A stretch of 64,000 nucleotides of DNA from Diplonema papillatum (lineage: Eukaryota > Euglenozoa > Diplonemea > Diplonemida > Diplonemidae). The notes beneath the pieces were generated by a model. It made no database searches and was not told the origin of the DNA. It worked only from the letters and a program-made list of their open reading frames with translations. The stretch covers positions 1 through 64,000 of the forward strand of contig JAPJBO010000013.1 of NCBI GenBank assembly GCA_030068145.1, given 5' to 3'. The position numbers and the translations under genes are program-made. Below are positions 39,795 to 50,990 of this stretch, piece by piece. How positions within the stretch are numbered: the first letter of the stretch is position 1; each line of letters starts with the position of its first letter.

Positions 39795-40775
39795 GAAAAT
39801 ATTTGAGGAGGCTGCCAGTTGCAAAAGATCAAATGAGGTAAATGTGCTGTAGCCCACACGAAACACAGGTAAATCTGGGTTTAGTGGCGGGCGTAAGCGT
39901 TCAACAAAAAAGACCCATTTTGTAGTTGTATTGTTTCTCCCCCTCTAGCCTCCTTCGAAGTAAGCACAAGGCAGCCCCTCGAGTATTTTGTATACGCACC
40001 TGCTTTTTCGGGAATACTTCAGGAGGCTGCCAGCTGCAAAAGATCAAAGGAGGCAAATGTGCTACCTACCGGGGAAACCCCCCACAAGCCGCGGATTTCG
40101 CAAAATAATAGCGAATTCTGGGCTGAGTCACCCCAGAAATTGGCAGCACTTGGCTGCAAGCAGCTTGACTTTTCACTACACCTTTTTATTCGATGTGTAA
40201 AAAAAAAAAAAAAGTAGAAAACGTGACTCTTCTACATTTTTTTATTACGTGAAGGAATTGTACTGAAACACAGGTGAATCTGGGTTCAGTGGCGGGCGTA
40301 AGCGTTCAACACCCACTTTGTAGTTGTATTGTTTCTCCCCCTCTAGCCTCCTTCGAAGTAAGCACAAGGCAGCCCCTCGAGTATTTTGTATACGCACCTG
40401 CTTTTTTCGGGAATGCTTCAGGAGGCTGCCAGCTGCAAAAGATCAAAGGAGGCAAATGTGCTACCTACCGGGGAAACCCCCCACAAGCCGCGGATTTCGC
40501 AAAATAATAGCGAATTCTGGGCTGAGTCACCTCAGAAATTGGCAGCACTTGGCTGCAAGCAGCTTGACTTTTCACTACACCTTTTTATTCGATGTGTAAA
40601 AAAAAAAAAAAAGTAGAAAACGTGACTCTTCTACATTTTTTTATTACGTGAAGGAATTGTACTGAAACACAGGTGAATCTGGGTTCAGTGGCGGGCGTAA
40701 GCGTTCAACACCCACTTTGTAGTTGTATTGTTTCTCCCCCTCTAGCCTCCTTCGAAGTAAGCACAAGGTAAGCGT
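39795..40775 (+). repeat. ~400-bp satellite, about 2.4 units
   Basis: Units begin near AACACAGGT(A/G)AATCTGGG at 39860, 40267 and 40666. Units 1 and 2 are nearly identical over the AGGAGGCTGCCAGCTGCAAA to A-run (40200-40214, 40599-40612) interval. A truncated copy precedes at 39800. It starts right after the WD40 gene stop. An inverted single copy is at 21135-21325. Confidence 0.85.
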
Positions 40776-40837
40776 CTAACAATGGAAAGGCCCACGTTGC
40801 AGTTGTTGCATTGTCTATCTCCCCCGGGTGGGTTGTG

Positions 40838-41020
40838 ACGGGTGGTCCTGGCTGTGGCGAGCTACGAACAGCCGCCTGACAAACCAGACTCACACCGCAG
40901 TCCTGTCTGCAGACACTCAGGTTCCACGCTGATGATGGTCCGCCTTATGTGTGCGTGGCTTAAAGGACCGAAACACGGCGCAGACGGGACCAGTGCGGTG
41001 TTGAGCACATGCCCATTCCA
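40838..41020 (+). repeat. Dispersed ~180-bp repeat, copy 1
   Basis: Shares GGGTGGTCCTGGCT, GAGCTACGAACAGCCGCCTG, CTGTCTGCAGACACTCAGGT and CAGTGCGGTGTTGA with 62308-62490, in the same orientation. No coding potential is conserved between the two. Confidence 0.7.
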
Positions 41021-41364
41021 AGCACATTCTTGCAATCCCCCGGGTGGGCTGGGTTGACACTTTGCGGTTGTTGTGTCACGAAACCCCAAGAGTACGTTCC
41101 CCGTTTGGGTCAGAATGCAAAGAAGCTGTGGCGATAATCGCGGTTAGAACAGATCGGCACATTGCCGACTCTTCACACGTGATGTGTCATGCCCCTGTTC
41201 GCGTTTGATTACCCAAAACTTGGACCCAAAGTCGCGAGCCAAGATTTCGACCCAAAACTCGGGTCAAATCAACTGAATTGAGTCTCCTCCAACTGGGTCT
41301 CCACGCACCAGCTCGCCGTTGTTGCGTTCGTTCTCCTCGACTCACCTCCCATGACCACACGCAG

Positions 41365-44300
41365 GGTGCGGCGGGCGTCCAGAAGGTCGTGCGCAGCGAA
41401 GAAGAAAAGCACGTCAAAAAGATATACGCGCAACTTCTCCGTTGCGCAGAAGAGAGCGCCAACCCGCTCGAGGACGAGCAGCTCGCTCCCCGGGACTCCG
41501 AGGAAAGAGAGCTTCTGGTCGCCGTGCAAGACGACCGGGAAGTGTACGAGGCTCTGATCTACGGAATGACCGGCACGGGGCACGACGACGGAGAAGACCA
41601 CACACTCGGTGCCGCGTTGGCGGAGGCGGGAGGTGGGGTTCGAGAGGTCGCTGCGGGCAGGGTGGACGCGTTCGCGGCGGAGAAGGCGCTATTGGAAAAG
41701 CGGTTCCTCGACAGCTTCGAGACCGAAGAGTCGAGCGACGACGGCATCCCGCTGCCGCCGCAGCGCACGTCGCCGCAGAAGAACCTCGAGCGCGAGCTCC
41801 GGCGGCACGGCGACCGCGTGCGGGCGCGCGAAAAGCACGACGCCCGCACCACCCGCCAGCAGCCACCCACCGCCTTCGAGGCACCCGCCCGGCCAGCCAC
41901 GCGCCAACCCGTGGAGCAGCCGCGGGAGCACACCTCCCAGCACGTCCACGCCCCGGCGCCAGTCCCGAGGGGCGATCGTCCCGTCCCTGAAAGCCCGCCG
42001 TTCCGCGAGAAACCCGTCGTGGTGGCCTCGTCTTCGAGGGTGGTGGAAGGCACGCTGCCTTGCGAGCCTGCGCCTTCCTTCCCGGCGAACGCCTTCGCCC
42101 CGGGTGACCCGGAACCGGCGGCGGCGGAGGGCAGCGGCAGTGAAAGGAGCGCGGCGCAGGAAAGCGGGAACATGCAGCCGTTCGTCCCTTCGTCGGCGCA
42201 GAGCCGCACCCTCGAACCGCACGCGCGGTCCGAAGAGGAGCACATGCGCAGAAACACGCCGTTCGTCCCTTCGTCGGCGCAAAGCCGTACCATCGAACCG
42301 CACGCGCGTTCCGAAGAGGAGCACATGCGCAGAAACACGCCGTTCGTCCCTTCGTCGGCACAAAGCCGCACCCTCGAACCGCACGCGCTGTCCGAAGAGA
42401 TGCGCAGAAACACGCCGTTCGTCCCTTCGTCGGCGCAAAGCCGTACCATCGAACCGCACGCGCGTTCCGAAGAGGAGCACATACGCAGAAACACGCCGTT
42501 CGTCCCTTCGTCGGCGCAAAGCCGCACTCTCGACGCGCGGTCCGAAGAGGAACGCGTGTCTCTCGGCGGCGGTGAAACCGCGGCGGAGCCGACGGAGCCG
42601 ATGGGTCTGGCAGGGTACCTGCTGGCCACTGACGAAGCGCGGGGGCTGGTCCGGGAGGACACCGCGAGCTCCGCGTCTAAGCTGCGGCGAACGCCGGACG
42701 AGCTGAGTCCCATAGGCTCCCGAAAGGGGTACCGGGCTTCGTACGGCTCGCGCGAGAGACCAGCCAGCCACGGCGACCGTGACCAGAACGCAGAAACAGG
42801 CCACGGCCTGCGTTCCGCGTCCACCAGCAACGGGCACGCCGGGCAGCAGCCGCGGGACGCCGAACACAGCGCGCAACCAGACGCCGGCCGGCCGTCGAGA
42901 AGGCGGCAGACCCAGTCGAACGAGGCGCCGTCCACCGGTTTGGGCCCCGCTGGGAACGGAGTCGGCGAGGCCGGCGGCCCGTCAAGGGCACAGGACCCCG
43001 GAGGGCACCGCCGAAGCGGCGGCAAACCCGGACAATCCGCCGCCGACCCTCCGGCAGGCGGTCCGCTTGGCGAAGGCCAAAACGGGCGGCCGGACCCCGG
43101 CCGAGGCTCGCAGGCCCCCCGTCTCAATCAACAGCCCTCGGAACAGGCGACCGGCCGAGGTGCCGTGGGACCGAACGCTCGGGGCGCGGATGCGCAGCGG
43201 GTGAATCAGCTGCCCGGCCCCTTCGAGCCCGAGCATGCATCCCGAGCCAACCAGCCGCCCGGCGAACCACAGACGAGCGGGGACACTCGAACCGGCGCTG
43301 AGAGTGCCCCCCGAGGCGAAAAGCAACAAGGCGCCTTCGAGCCCAATCGGGACACCCCCCGCGGCAATCAACCGCCGGGCGAACAGCAAGCGAGACGGGA
43401 CACTCGAATCGGCGCTGAGAGTGCCCCCCGAGTGAACCGACACCACCCCGGTGAGAAGCAAAAAGGCGCCTTCGAGCCCAATCGGGACACCCCCCGCGGC
43501 AATCAACCGCCGGGCGAACAGCAAGCGAGACGGGACACTCGAATCGGCGCTGAGAGTGCCCCCCGAGTGAACCGACACCACCCCGGCGAGAAGCGAGAAG
43601 GTGCTCCCGAACCCAACCGGGACACTCCCCGCGCCAACCAGCCGCCGCCCGGCGAAAAGCAAACCAGCGGCGACACTCGAATCGGCGCCGAGAGTGCCGC
43701 GCGAGTGAACCGACTCGAGAGGCAAGAAGGTGCCGCCCCCGAGCCCAACCGGGACACCCCCCGCGCCAACCAGCCGCCGCCCGGCGAAAAGCAAACCAGC
43801 GGCGACACTCGAATCGGCGCCGAGAGTGCCGCGCGAGTGAACCGACTCGAGAGGCAAGAAGGTGCCGCCCCCGAGCCCAACCGGGACACCCCCCGCGCCA
43901 ACCAGCCGCCGCCCGGTGAAAAGCAAGCGAGCAGGGACCCTCGCGCCGAGACCGCCGCCCGCGTGAGCAGCCCCGGCCGGCAGTGGATCCGCGTCGCGAG
44001 CAAGCGAGCCAACCCCCCACCAGAAGCCGAGGCCGCGCCCGCCGGCCCGTCGCCGCCGCTCGGGCGGCCGACCGCCTTCCACGAGAAGTCGCCGAGCCGC
44101 GAGGACGCGCGGATACCGGCGCCGGAGGCGCTGCGCGGGGCCGCCGAGGGGCCCGGGCGGCCGAAGGCGAGGCCCGCGGTCGCGTCTCTGGTCACGACCG
44201 AGCCCGTGTCGCGGCGGAGGCAGCAGCACCTGTCGCCGACGGTGCGCGGCACGTACCGCAACCGGTCCCGGGCCGCGGAGCTCGACTTCGGCGTCGAGCT

Positions 44301-44940
44301 GCGGGAGCACGCGCTGGAGAAGCCGATGAGCAGTATGGACCTGCCGGAGGCGGAGCAGGCCACCGACGTTACAGGGCTGCGCGACATGGGATGCAGCGCC
44401 GAGTCAGCTGCCCTCCCCGGCGGCGGTTCTGCGGACGAAGCGATGTTCAACTGGGAGGCAACGGAGCAGTTCAGCCCTGTCCGCCGGCCCAGGAGGACCC
44501 CTGACGACCTCGACGAGCAGTCGCCGACGGCGGAGGGTCGGAGCCAGGGGAGCCCGAATCTGTTCGACTACTTCTCGGATAGCGAGAGGTTGCAGTTGTT
44601 TGCGGTCGAGCCGATGGTCTACGCCCCGACGGGCGAGTCGATTGCGCCGACGTCGCAGCGGAATATCAACGACGTCGCGTCGTGCGACGCGGGGTTCGAA
44701 AAAGAGACGACGCTGACCGCGAGTGACCGGTCGCGGAACGAGCGCGAGCCGACGCCGGCCAACGACTCGCACGACTGGCCGGACGCCATGTCGCCGTACA
44801 GCCGCCAGGCCGCATCTCCCATCCCCGCGGGCTCCCACTCGCCCATGTGCGACAGGGAGCTCACCGCCAACCTCGCCGCCATGCTCGACAGGTGCGCTCC
44901 TTCTGTCTTCAAGGGCACGCAGACCCCCGCGGGGGAATAG
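41365..44940 (+). CDS. Long disordered repeat protein, ~1,191 aa exon
   Basis: An uninterrupted frame from an acceptor-like CACACGCAG|G (41364/41365) to TAG at 44938-44940. The first in-frame ATG is about 200 bp in, so a short upstream exon or a later start is likely. The N-terminal ~170 residues are charged and helical (VQKVVRSEEEKHVKKIYAQL). Then come Pro/Arg/Glu-rich disorder, five ~27-residue repeats of TPFVPSSAQSRT.EPHARSEE (42166-42560), a Gly/Pro-rich linker, and about six ~43-residue repeats carrying NRDTPR.NQPPGE and DTRIGAES (43200-43960). The C-terminus has short ordered-looking motifs (FDYFSDSERLQLFAVEPMVY). No domain recognised; repeat sequence is conserved enough at DNA level to suggest recent expansion. 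Confidence 0.7.
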   Translation, partial: GAAGVQKVVRSEEEKHVKKIYAQLLRCAEESANPLEDEQLAPRDSEERELLVAVQDDREVYEALIYGMTGTGHDDGEDHTLGAALAEAGGGVREVAAGRVDAFAAEKALLEKRFLDSFETEESSDDGIPLPPQRTSPQKNLERELRRHGDRVRAREKHDARTTRQQPPTAFEAPARPATRQPVEQPREHTSQHVHAPAPVPRGDRPVPESPPFREKPVVVASSSRVVEGTLPCEPAPSFPANAFAPGDPEPAAAEGSGSERSAAQESGNMQPFVPSSAQSRTLEPHARSEEEHMRRNTPFVPSSAQSRTIEPHARSEEEHMRRNTPFVPSSAQSRTLEPHALSEEMRRNTPFVPSSAQSRTIEPHARSEEEHIRRNTPFVPSSAQSRTLDARSEEERVSLGGGETAAEPTEPMGLAGYLLATDEARGLVREDTASSASKLRRTPDELSPIGSRKGYRASYGSRERPASHGDRDQNAETGHGLRSASTSNGHAGQQPRDAEHSAQPDAGRPSRRRQTQSNEAPSTGLGPAGNGVGEAGGPSRAQDPGGHRRSGGKPGQSAADPPAGGPLGEGQNGRPDPGRGSQAPRLNQQPSEQATGRGAVGPNARGADAQRVNQLPGPFEPEHASRANQPPGEPQTSGDTRTGAESAPRGEKQQGAFEPNRDTPRGNQPPGEQQARRDTRIGAESAPRVNRHHPGEKQKGAFEPNRDTPRGNQPPGEQQARRDTRIGAESAPRVNRHHPGEKREGAPEPNRDTPRANQPPPGEKQTSGDTRIGAESAARVNRLERQEGAAPEPNRDTPRANQPPPGEKQTSGDTRIGAESAARVNRLERQEGAAPEPNRDTPRANQPPPGEKQASRDPRAETAARVSSPGRQWIRVASKRANPPPEAEAAPAGPSPPLGRPTAFHEKSPSREDARIPAPEALRGAAEGPGRPKARPAVASLVTTEPVSRRRQQHLSPTVRGTYRNRSRAAELDFGVELREHALEKPMSSMDLPEAEQATDVTGLRDMGCSAESAALPGGGSADEAMFNWEATEQFSPVRRPRRTPDDLDEQSPTAEGRSQGSPNLFDYFSDSERLQLFAVEPMVYAPTGESIAPTSQRNINDVASCDAGFEKETTLTASDRSRNEREPTPANDSHDWPDAMSPYSRQAASPIPAGSHSPMCDRELTANLAAMLDRCAPSVFKGTQTPAGE
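42166..42560 (+). repeat. 81-bp coding tandem repeat, five units
   Basis: In-frame units built on NTPFVPSSAQSRT; units 3 and 5 are shortened by whole codons, so the frame is kept. Confidence 0.85.
43200..43960 (+). repeat. ~125-bp coding tandem repeat, about six units
   Basis: In-frame units with EPNRDTPR and DTRIGAESA. Adjacent pairs are identical over >100 bp, indicating recent homogenisation. Confidence 0.85.
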
Positions 44941-45245
44941 TTGACTCGACTTCTTCTGCGCTGCTCACCATTGCGGGAGTCGGCCTGCCTACAGGGGAGG
45001 CCCTCATCCTTAGACTTGTTTTATTGTAATGCGCGCTCGCTCTCTCTCTCGATGCAAAATAAGTTGCCGACAACGAGAAGCAAACCTTCGCATTTCATCT
45101 CTGTAACCTGTCCCCTACCCCCCAAGCCTCTACAGTCAACCGGGTCTACAATACCGGCCTTTCGAACTGCTGCACTCATACGAAACACGAATGTCGCATC
45201 CAGAGCCCAACTATAGGCGAACCCAGATTGAGTGTGTGGGGTGGG

Positions 45246-45612
45246 AGTGTTCGAAAAACTAGCCGACTCCGGAAGAAACACAAAGCAAGTTGACCTTATC
45301 TCCAGCCCGGAGCAAATTTAGCTGAGTACCCCACTTCGAAGCAAGTCTTCTGCCACTTCAAACGAGTTTGCGCCCTTATATCTCACACAGAGCTCCTAAA
45401 ATGTTTCCCGAGAACCCATGTACCCGCAACCCTCCAACATCAGGTGCGAACAGAGCCCGTAGCCTCCTGTCGGCGGTGTTCGAAAAACTAGCCGACTCCG
45501 GAAGAAACACAAAGCAAGTTGACCTTATCTCCAGCCCGAAGCAAATTTAGCTGATGTACCCGCAACCCTCCAACATCAGGTGCGAACAGAGCCCGTAGCC
45601 TCCTGTCGGCCG
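45246..45612 (+). repeat. Interleaved direct duplication (A-B-A-B)
   Basis: Block A (45246-45325 and 45476-45553, containing AACTAGCCGACTCCGGAAG) and block B (45418-45475 and 45554-45612, containing CCTCCAACATCAGGTGCG) alternate; the second A-B is compact, the first has an extra ~90 bp between A and B. Confidence 0.8.
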
Positions 45613-46329
45613 TTGCTGAGTGTTCGACCGTGCGTGTGACGAAGGGCGGACGTCAGCAGCCGATGGCAGTGAACCTCGTTGCGATCTCAGGAACGAAGGC
45701 ACTTTATATTTGCAATGATGCTAGCAACGAAGAAGCAGCTCGAGGTTGCTCAGTCGTGGCAGATTGACTGCGTTTAACTGCAATGTCGCTTAAAGAGCTT
45801 CAGTGTGTTCAGTTGTGCTGACATCAGATCTGCTTCAGGAAGTGAACGCAGCCGGTTTGAGTTATATGATGTTTCGGGAACGAATCTTCAGGAATGATGC
45901 TTTCAAACTGAAGGCCAGATCAACTGCAATTAGTTTTAATGAAGCTTCTGGAAACGATGGCTCCGAACGTGTCCAGTTAAAGTGAGCCTCCAGGTTTAGG
46001 AATCGAAAGCACCGAATGCGTTAGTTGCAATATCGCTCCTTCAGCTCAACTCAAAGCGATCACACGTGTGTTTGATTATGCCCGTTGTATCCCAGATTAA
46101 CTTCGGGCCGCCGATGATCGTTAGGCCCATCTCCTCCCAAGCACGCTTGCCAGAAGTTGTAGACTGTTTTCAGTTCTTTTTCGAGCTTACGTTTTCACAT
46201 TTCTACGAAGAAGAAAAAAGCGCCTGCCGTTCACCGCGTAGTAGCGCTGTTGTGCTGAAGGGAACATTTCCGAGAAAAAGAGAGTGCGCAACTCAAAACG
46301 AAACCGACCATAACGTGCTCATATCAAGC

Positions 46330-46864
46330 CAGGGGACTTTAAAATACCGGTTTATCGGTTTGACAAACCGAATAAACCGGTTTGAGTTTTTGAGGGGAAA
46401 AAAAAAAATCTTATAGACCGATTTCAAAGTTTTACCACCTTCACTGTGTAGTAGTACTATAGTAGTAATGAACGTACCTGCCTGTAATAGCGTACAAATA
46501 AGCCCTCAAAAAACAGCTTAACCTAAAAAGGGGGAAAAACGGGGAGTGGGGGGGAGTGGGGGGCTCATCATGAAGCTGGTGTTTCTTTACGTCTCCGCCT
46601 TTTTGTCATTTCTTATTGCAACCTTTTGTTCTGAAAGAAAAATGTGCTTTTCTGACCAACACAGTGCTTCTTTTTGCTTCCTTCATGTGGATCATGGAAA
46701 CCGAGAGTGCCTAGAGTGCGGAAAACTCCACACAGAGTGCAGAAAGTAGCCCGCTCGTGATGCAGCACCGCATGCAAGTGTGATACACCGACCTACATAA
46801 CCAAACCGGTTTTTTGGCTCAAACCGGGTTTTTGGCTCGGACCCCAAACTTTTAAAGTCCCCTG
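46330..46864. mobile_element. hAT-like MITE, 535 bp, TSD TATCAAGC
   Basis: 15-bp perfect terminal inverted repeats CAGGGGACTTTAAAA, flanked by the exact 8-bp direct repeat TATCAAGC (46322-46329 and 46865-46872). An 8-bp duplication and CAGGG-type termini are typical of hAT elements. Inside the left end lies a palindrome built on AAACCGGTTT (about 46345-46384), and further AAACCGG motifs occur near the right end. No transposase. Confidence 0.88.
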
Positions 46865-47224
46865 TATCAAGCCCACCCCCCTAAAAAGAAGAGTTGATGC
46901 CAGCATCAAAAAAATGCGAGAAACAGGATCCTGTCAGCGGTTTATCCTCTGTAGCGAAGAACAAGAATATCGTGTCTCATCTTCATTATTATCGTTGATC
47001 AGTTGATGCTGATCGCCCGCAGTTTCGTATAGCAGTGTAAGACCCCAACTCCGGAAATGTTCTTCTTGGTGTGCCGATAAACTGCGGTCCTGCGATATGA
47101 CGCCTCTGAGTTTCTATGCCGTGGGGGTCAATTACGTAGAACTCCTCAAAGTTTAAAAAAGAAAACGAACGACGTAAATCGTCGACCGCGCGAACGGAAA
47201 AATAACTCAGAAAGAAACGATGTT

Positions 47225-47340
47225 TATTTTGAGGCTGGCCAACCGAAGCGTGGCTTCGAAAACGCCAGTCCCTTCAGAAAGGTTTGCCCACATCAAGGCT
47301 TCGAAAGGCCAGTCGCTTCAGAAAGGTTGGCCCACACCAA
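47225..47340 (+). repeat. Short tandem duplication
   Basis: GGCTTCGAAA...CCAGTC.CTTCAGAAAGGTT.GCCCACA occurs twice, about 50 bp apart. Confidence 0.65.
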
Positions 47341-48356
47341 AGCTCGATAAGACACAACTGCCACAGAGTGCCAATGCCCACCTTTTCTAAGCGCCAAGCC
47401 TCACGGTACTCCTGCCTTTGCTTGGGAAATAGTAGCCGTAGGGGCGACCCTCTGCAGTACTGCCATACACGTGACGCTTAGCTCACACGTAGCAGACTTT
47501 ACCGGTACTCTTCTTCATGTGCTTACAAGATGACAGCGAGTACGACACAATAGAAAACGAGAGCGAGCTCCAAATACTAATAGACAGACTACAAAGACCC
47601 GCACCGACATGCACTGCCCCTTGTACTATACAAATATGCGCACCCCTTTCTACAAAAGAACCCGTTCGACAAACGTCACCGGGTAGCTTTAGAATCCTGT
47701 ATTCTCAAACGAACCTTTTCTCTAAAATACCGACCTTCTAATCCACAAATAACGCTAAATTATACAACCCGTAACCATATAGCCCTTTCTTGCTCTAAGA
47801 GAATCCATTCGTGAACGGTCACACAGAAACCCCGGAATTTCAAGCGAACCTAAACTCTAAAATATGGGGTGTACCTGATGTCTGCGGGGAGAACTGCGGG
47901 GGGAGAGAGGATGGGGAGGTGAGCAAAACATGAGAATGTCATTTTCTTGTTTCGCCTTTTTTTTTGTGTCTAACGAATGCAATTTGTCAAGAACAAAAAC
48001 AGATCGATGGCAGCGTACTATCCTCACTCCCGTTAGATGAACAAAACAGGTTTGAAGGAAGTGCGCACAAACAAACGCCTTCCTGTCAAAATGAATGAAA
48101 GCGCGCTTGCAAATGCGCGCAAATGACAAAGCGGCGCGGATCCACCGCCGAGCTCCCGCCTAGTGCTCCGAGCATCAAATACGAGTAAAGAAACCCTCTG
48201 AACAGACCCCCACGACAACCCCCGAGCCAGCAGTGGATGCACGGGGGATGCGGTTGATACCCAGGCAAGCGTACGCCAGCGAGCAACAGGGACAGAGCGA
48301 AGGATAGTGACGACGTCGAGCAGCAAAACTGCGTTGATTTCAACAACGTACATATA

Positions 48357-48510
48357 AAAGGTGTCACGGGATAAGCCGGCAGCCGCTGCTTAACGGAATG
48401 CAAGCTTACCCCTGTGGTACCTGCATTTCAAGTTCACACTGCTTAGCGGCTTATCACGTGGGTGATACCACTTTATCTTTAGCCATACTTCAACTTTCTC
48501 GTGCAGGTGT
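48357..48510 (+). repeat. GTGTCACGGG hairpin repeat, copy 3
   Basis: GGTGTCACGGGATAAGCCG ... CGGCTTATCACGTGGGTGAT, with the ATAAGCCG/CGGCTTAT arms separated by about 75 bp, and the shared ATACTTCAACTTTC flank. Confidence 0.65.
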
Positions 48511-50990
48511 CGCCCCGGGTCGATTCTTGGCTCGGAACGTGACGACCTCGAGAAGCACGCGGCCGTCCTTTTTCGCAGCCATTCCCTAAACGGGTTTGCG
48601 GAGACTTGCAGAAGTCTGCTTCGAAAGGCAAGTCTAATATCCTTGTTTGTGCGCACGTGTGTAATCCCTGTTTGATAGTTGCGACACGAGAACGCTCCCA
48701 ACCGTCATTTTTTTTTTCAATAACGAATAACGCGTTTGTGCACTGCGTCCTCCTCCCACCGCGTGTGCTGGCCGTCTGCTGCTCCGTCTTCTTCGTCGCG
48801 TGCTGCAAGGAATTGAAGGTAGAATGGTCAGGCAGTGGTTCTGGTGTGCTTGTCAGAATCGCTGCTACCATGAAAAAGCAGGGTGAACACGGAGAACCGC
48901 GGAAACTGGAAAAAAAGAAGGCACCAAGAAACGTAAAACACGGAGGCACCAAGAAACGTAAAACACGGAGGCACCCAGCAGTGCCGAGATAAGCAGCGAG
49001 ATCACGGAATAGTCGGAAAGCGCTTGCTCCTGTCTACCTGCCCATCTCGCCCGACGCAGCCTGTGCCAGAGCACTGGTCGACATCCCCCCGTTTTGATTA
49101 TTATGAAACCCAGGAAAGAGGTTTCCTGCTTCAAACATATTTCATAGAGCCCCTTTCAAGCAACCGCAGAAAACGACACCCACCCCACCCTTTCCCGTGC
49201 TGCCGAAACTCGTAAGCTAGTATCCCCCTCCCGTCTAACACAGTGGACAGACCATGGGCTGGGTGCAGTCGTCGACCGCACCACTGACATAACCGCAAAA
49301 TCGTTCCCAAGCTAAACTGACCGCCAAAGCGGCGGCCATTGGCTACAAAAGTACCACCGCAATGAAATCAGTGATCCGTGCTGCGTACCACGTTATCACG
49401 AGTTGGCTGATACGCGTGTCCGGCACGTACCATTGGCCCCACCCTGCCACACGCACCGCCTGTGCTCTCGTGTGGCGTGGGTTGTCGTGGCTTGTGGCGA
49501 GTAACTGCCCCACCTGACCACGACACTCTGGACTCACGTCGCTTTCCTGAGAGAACTCCCTCAGCCTGATGTGTCCGGAGACGTGGGTTGAAAGAAGAGT
49601 GGGCGGACACTGTTGCGTTCGCTCTCGTTCTTGATTACTGAAGACACTGTTCTCGAACGCAGACATTTTTCTGTGACCTCACCTCTGACGTAGGAGTACG
49701 TCCGACCCCGGCAGTCTCCGCGCAGCGAGGCCTTCGATGCGACTCAAAGAGTCTCTTGTTTGCACCTGAGGTGTTCCAGAGTTTATCGGACCAAAATACA
49801 CATCTGGGGAATTCTGCTTACTGGTCTGTCTGCGCCTTGTGTTCGCTGACGTAAAGTCATCGGGATACTTCTTGGTGCCATGACTGCAAGGAAGAACGAA
49901 GATAAATCAAACCATCCAGGGTAAACCTGTCACTTACATTGCGTGGGGGCAAGATGAAAATACTCGTCCAGGGGACTTACGGAAATAAGTTTGTCTGGTC
50001 TTGTTCTTCCCGTCCAACGACACCCTGGGTGGCTTGACGACTGCGCAGTAGCATTCCCGCAGTGAGACTGTAATATGGTAAGTCCAACAGTCGCCGACGC
50101 GCCCCACCCCCGTATCTATTTTTGGGGGCCCCGAACGTGACCCCGAGCGCGAAGCAGACGGGACACGATAGCTGCATACTGACCACGACTGATGCCCTAT
50201 CCTTCTCGCACCATTTTTCCTCTGAAGTGTTCCCCAAGTGCCCCACCTTGTCATCGAACCACCAGCTAGCTTCGAGCGGCACTGGCCCACGTGTGTAATG
50301 CCTCCTTTTTCGACCCCTTTTTACGTGTAAAGCGGTGCAAACGAGCCCATTGCTGTTGTCCGTGCTTTTCAGAGCACGCGCTGTCGATCCAACCGGGCTT
50401 TGTAAGAACGCTAGCCAGCGCGAGAGGCCGAGGAACGTCCCCCGAATGATCAGAACCGGCCGGGAGGCCAATCCTGAATACCGAGCCTTCGATAGCGCAC
50501 AATGTGCCTCGGTCTGCCTGGGCACAAACCCGAACCGGGGTTGTACGGTGAGAGCCGTGATCAGTTTTTGCAGGGAAGAGACACTTCCCCATGCTGTCGG
50601 GCCACCGTTTTGCAACCGCTTTCGTTCAGCGATCCTTGCCCCCCTCCATCAGAAGAAGGCAACCTTTCGAAACACCGGTCCACCGGCCCGTCCTGGCGCC
50701 CCCGCCCTGAGGGTACGACCGCTCAGCGTTGGCGACACTTTCGAGATTTCGTCCCCGGATCGAGCGTCTCACTCGACTCGGCCAGCAACACAAGCCCGAA
50801 ACCAGGTCTTTTACATACCCTCGGGGAAAGAAAGCAAAAGGGGGAAAAGCCAATTTCTCACCAAAAACAAGCAACGGTCGACAAGACACGAAACTGATCG
50901 TCCCTGGGGATCGACGGTTACGCATAGAGGGCACACATTTCAAGCAACCCGGCGCACTTCGAAACTGGTTCCTTCGGGAGCGCAGCGCAC

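Larger units (their letters stand above)
46873..50990. other. Intergenic, no gene recognised
   Basis: Four kilobases with only short, unsupported frames. Includes the third GTGTCACGGG hairpin repeat at 48357-48510 and a 28-bp tandem repeat at 48918-48975 (GGCACCAAGAAACGTAAAAC) that would encode a Lys/Arg-rich segment in one frame. I see no rRNA, tRNA or domain signal. Confidence 0.5.

Noticed and set aside
38007-39866. 619-codon minus-strand frame opposite the WD40 gene
   Set aside because: It is an antisense shadow; WD repeats and coiled coil are clear on the plus strand.
41559-44450. Several 300-520-codon minus-strand frames opposite the repeat protein
   Set aside because: Low-stop GC-rich antisense frames; the repeats keep codon-sized indels only in the plus frame.
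48606-48992. 128-codon frame with a Lys/Arg-rich end
   Set aside because: It lacks a recognisable domain and its basic end is a 28-bp tandem repeat; not enough to call a gene.
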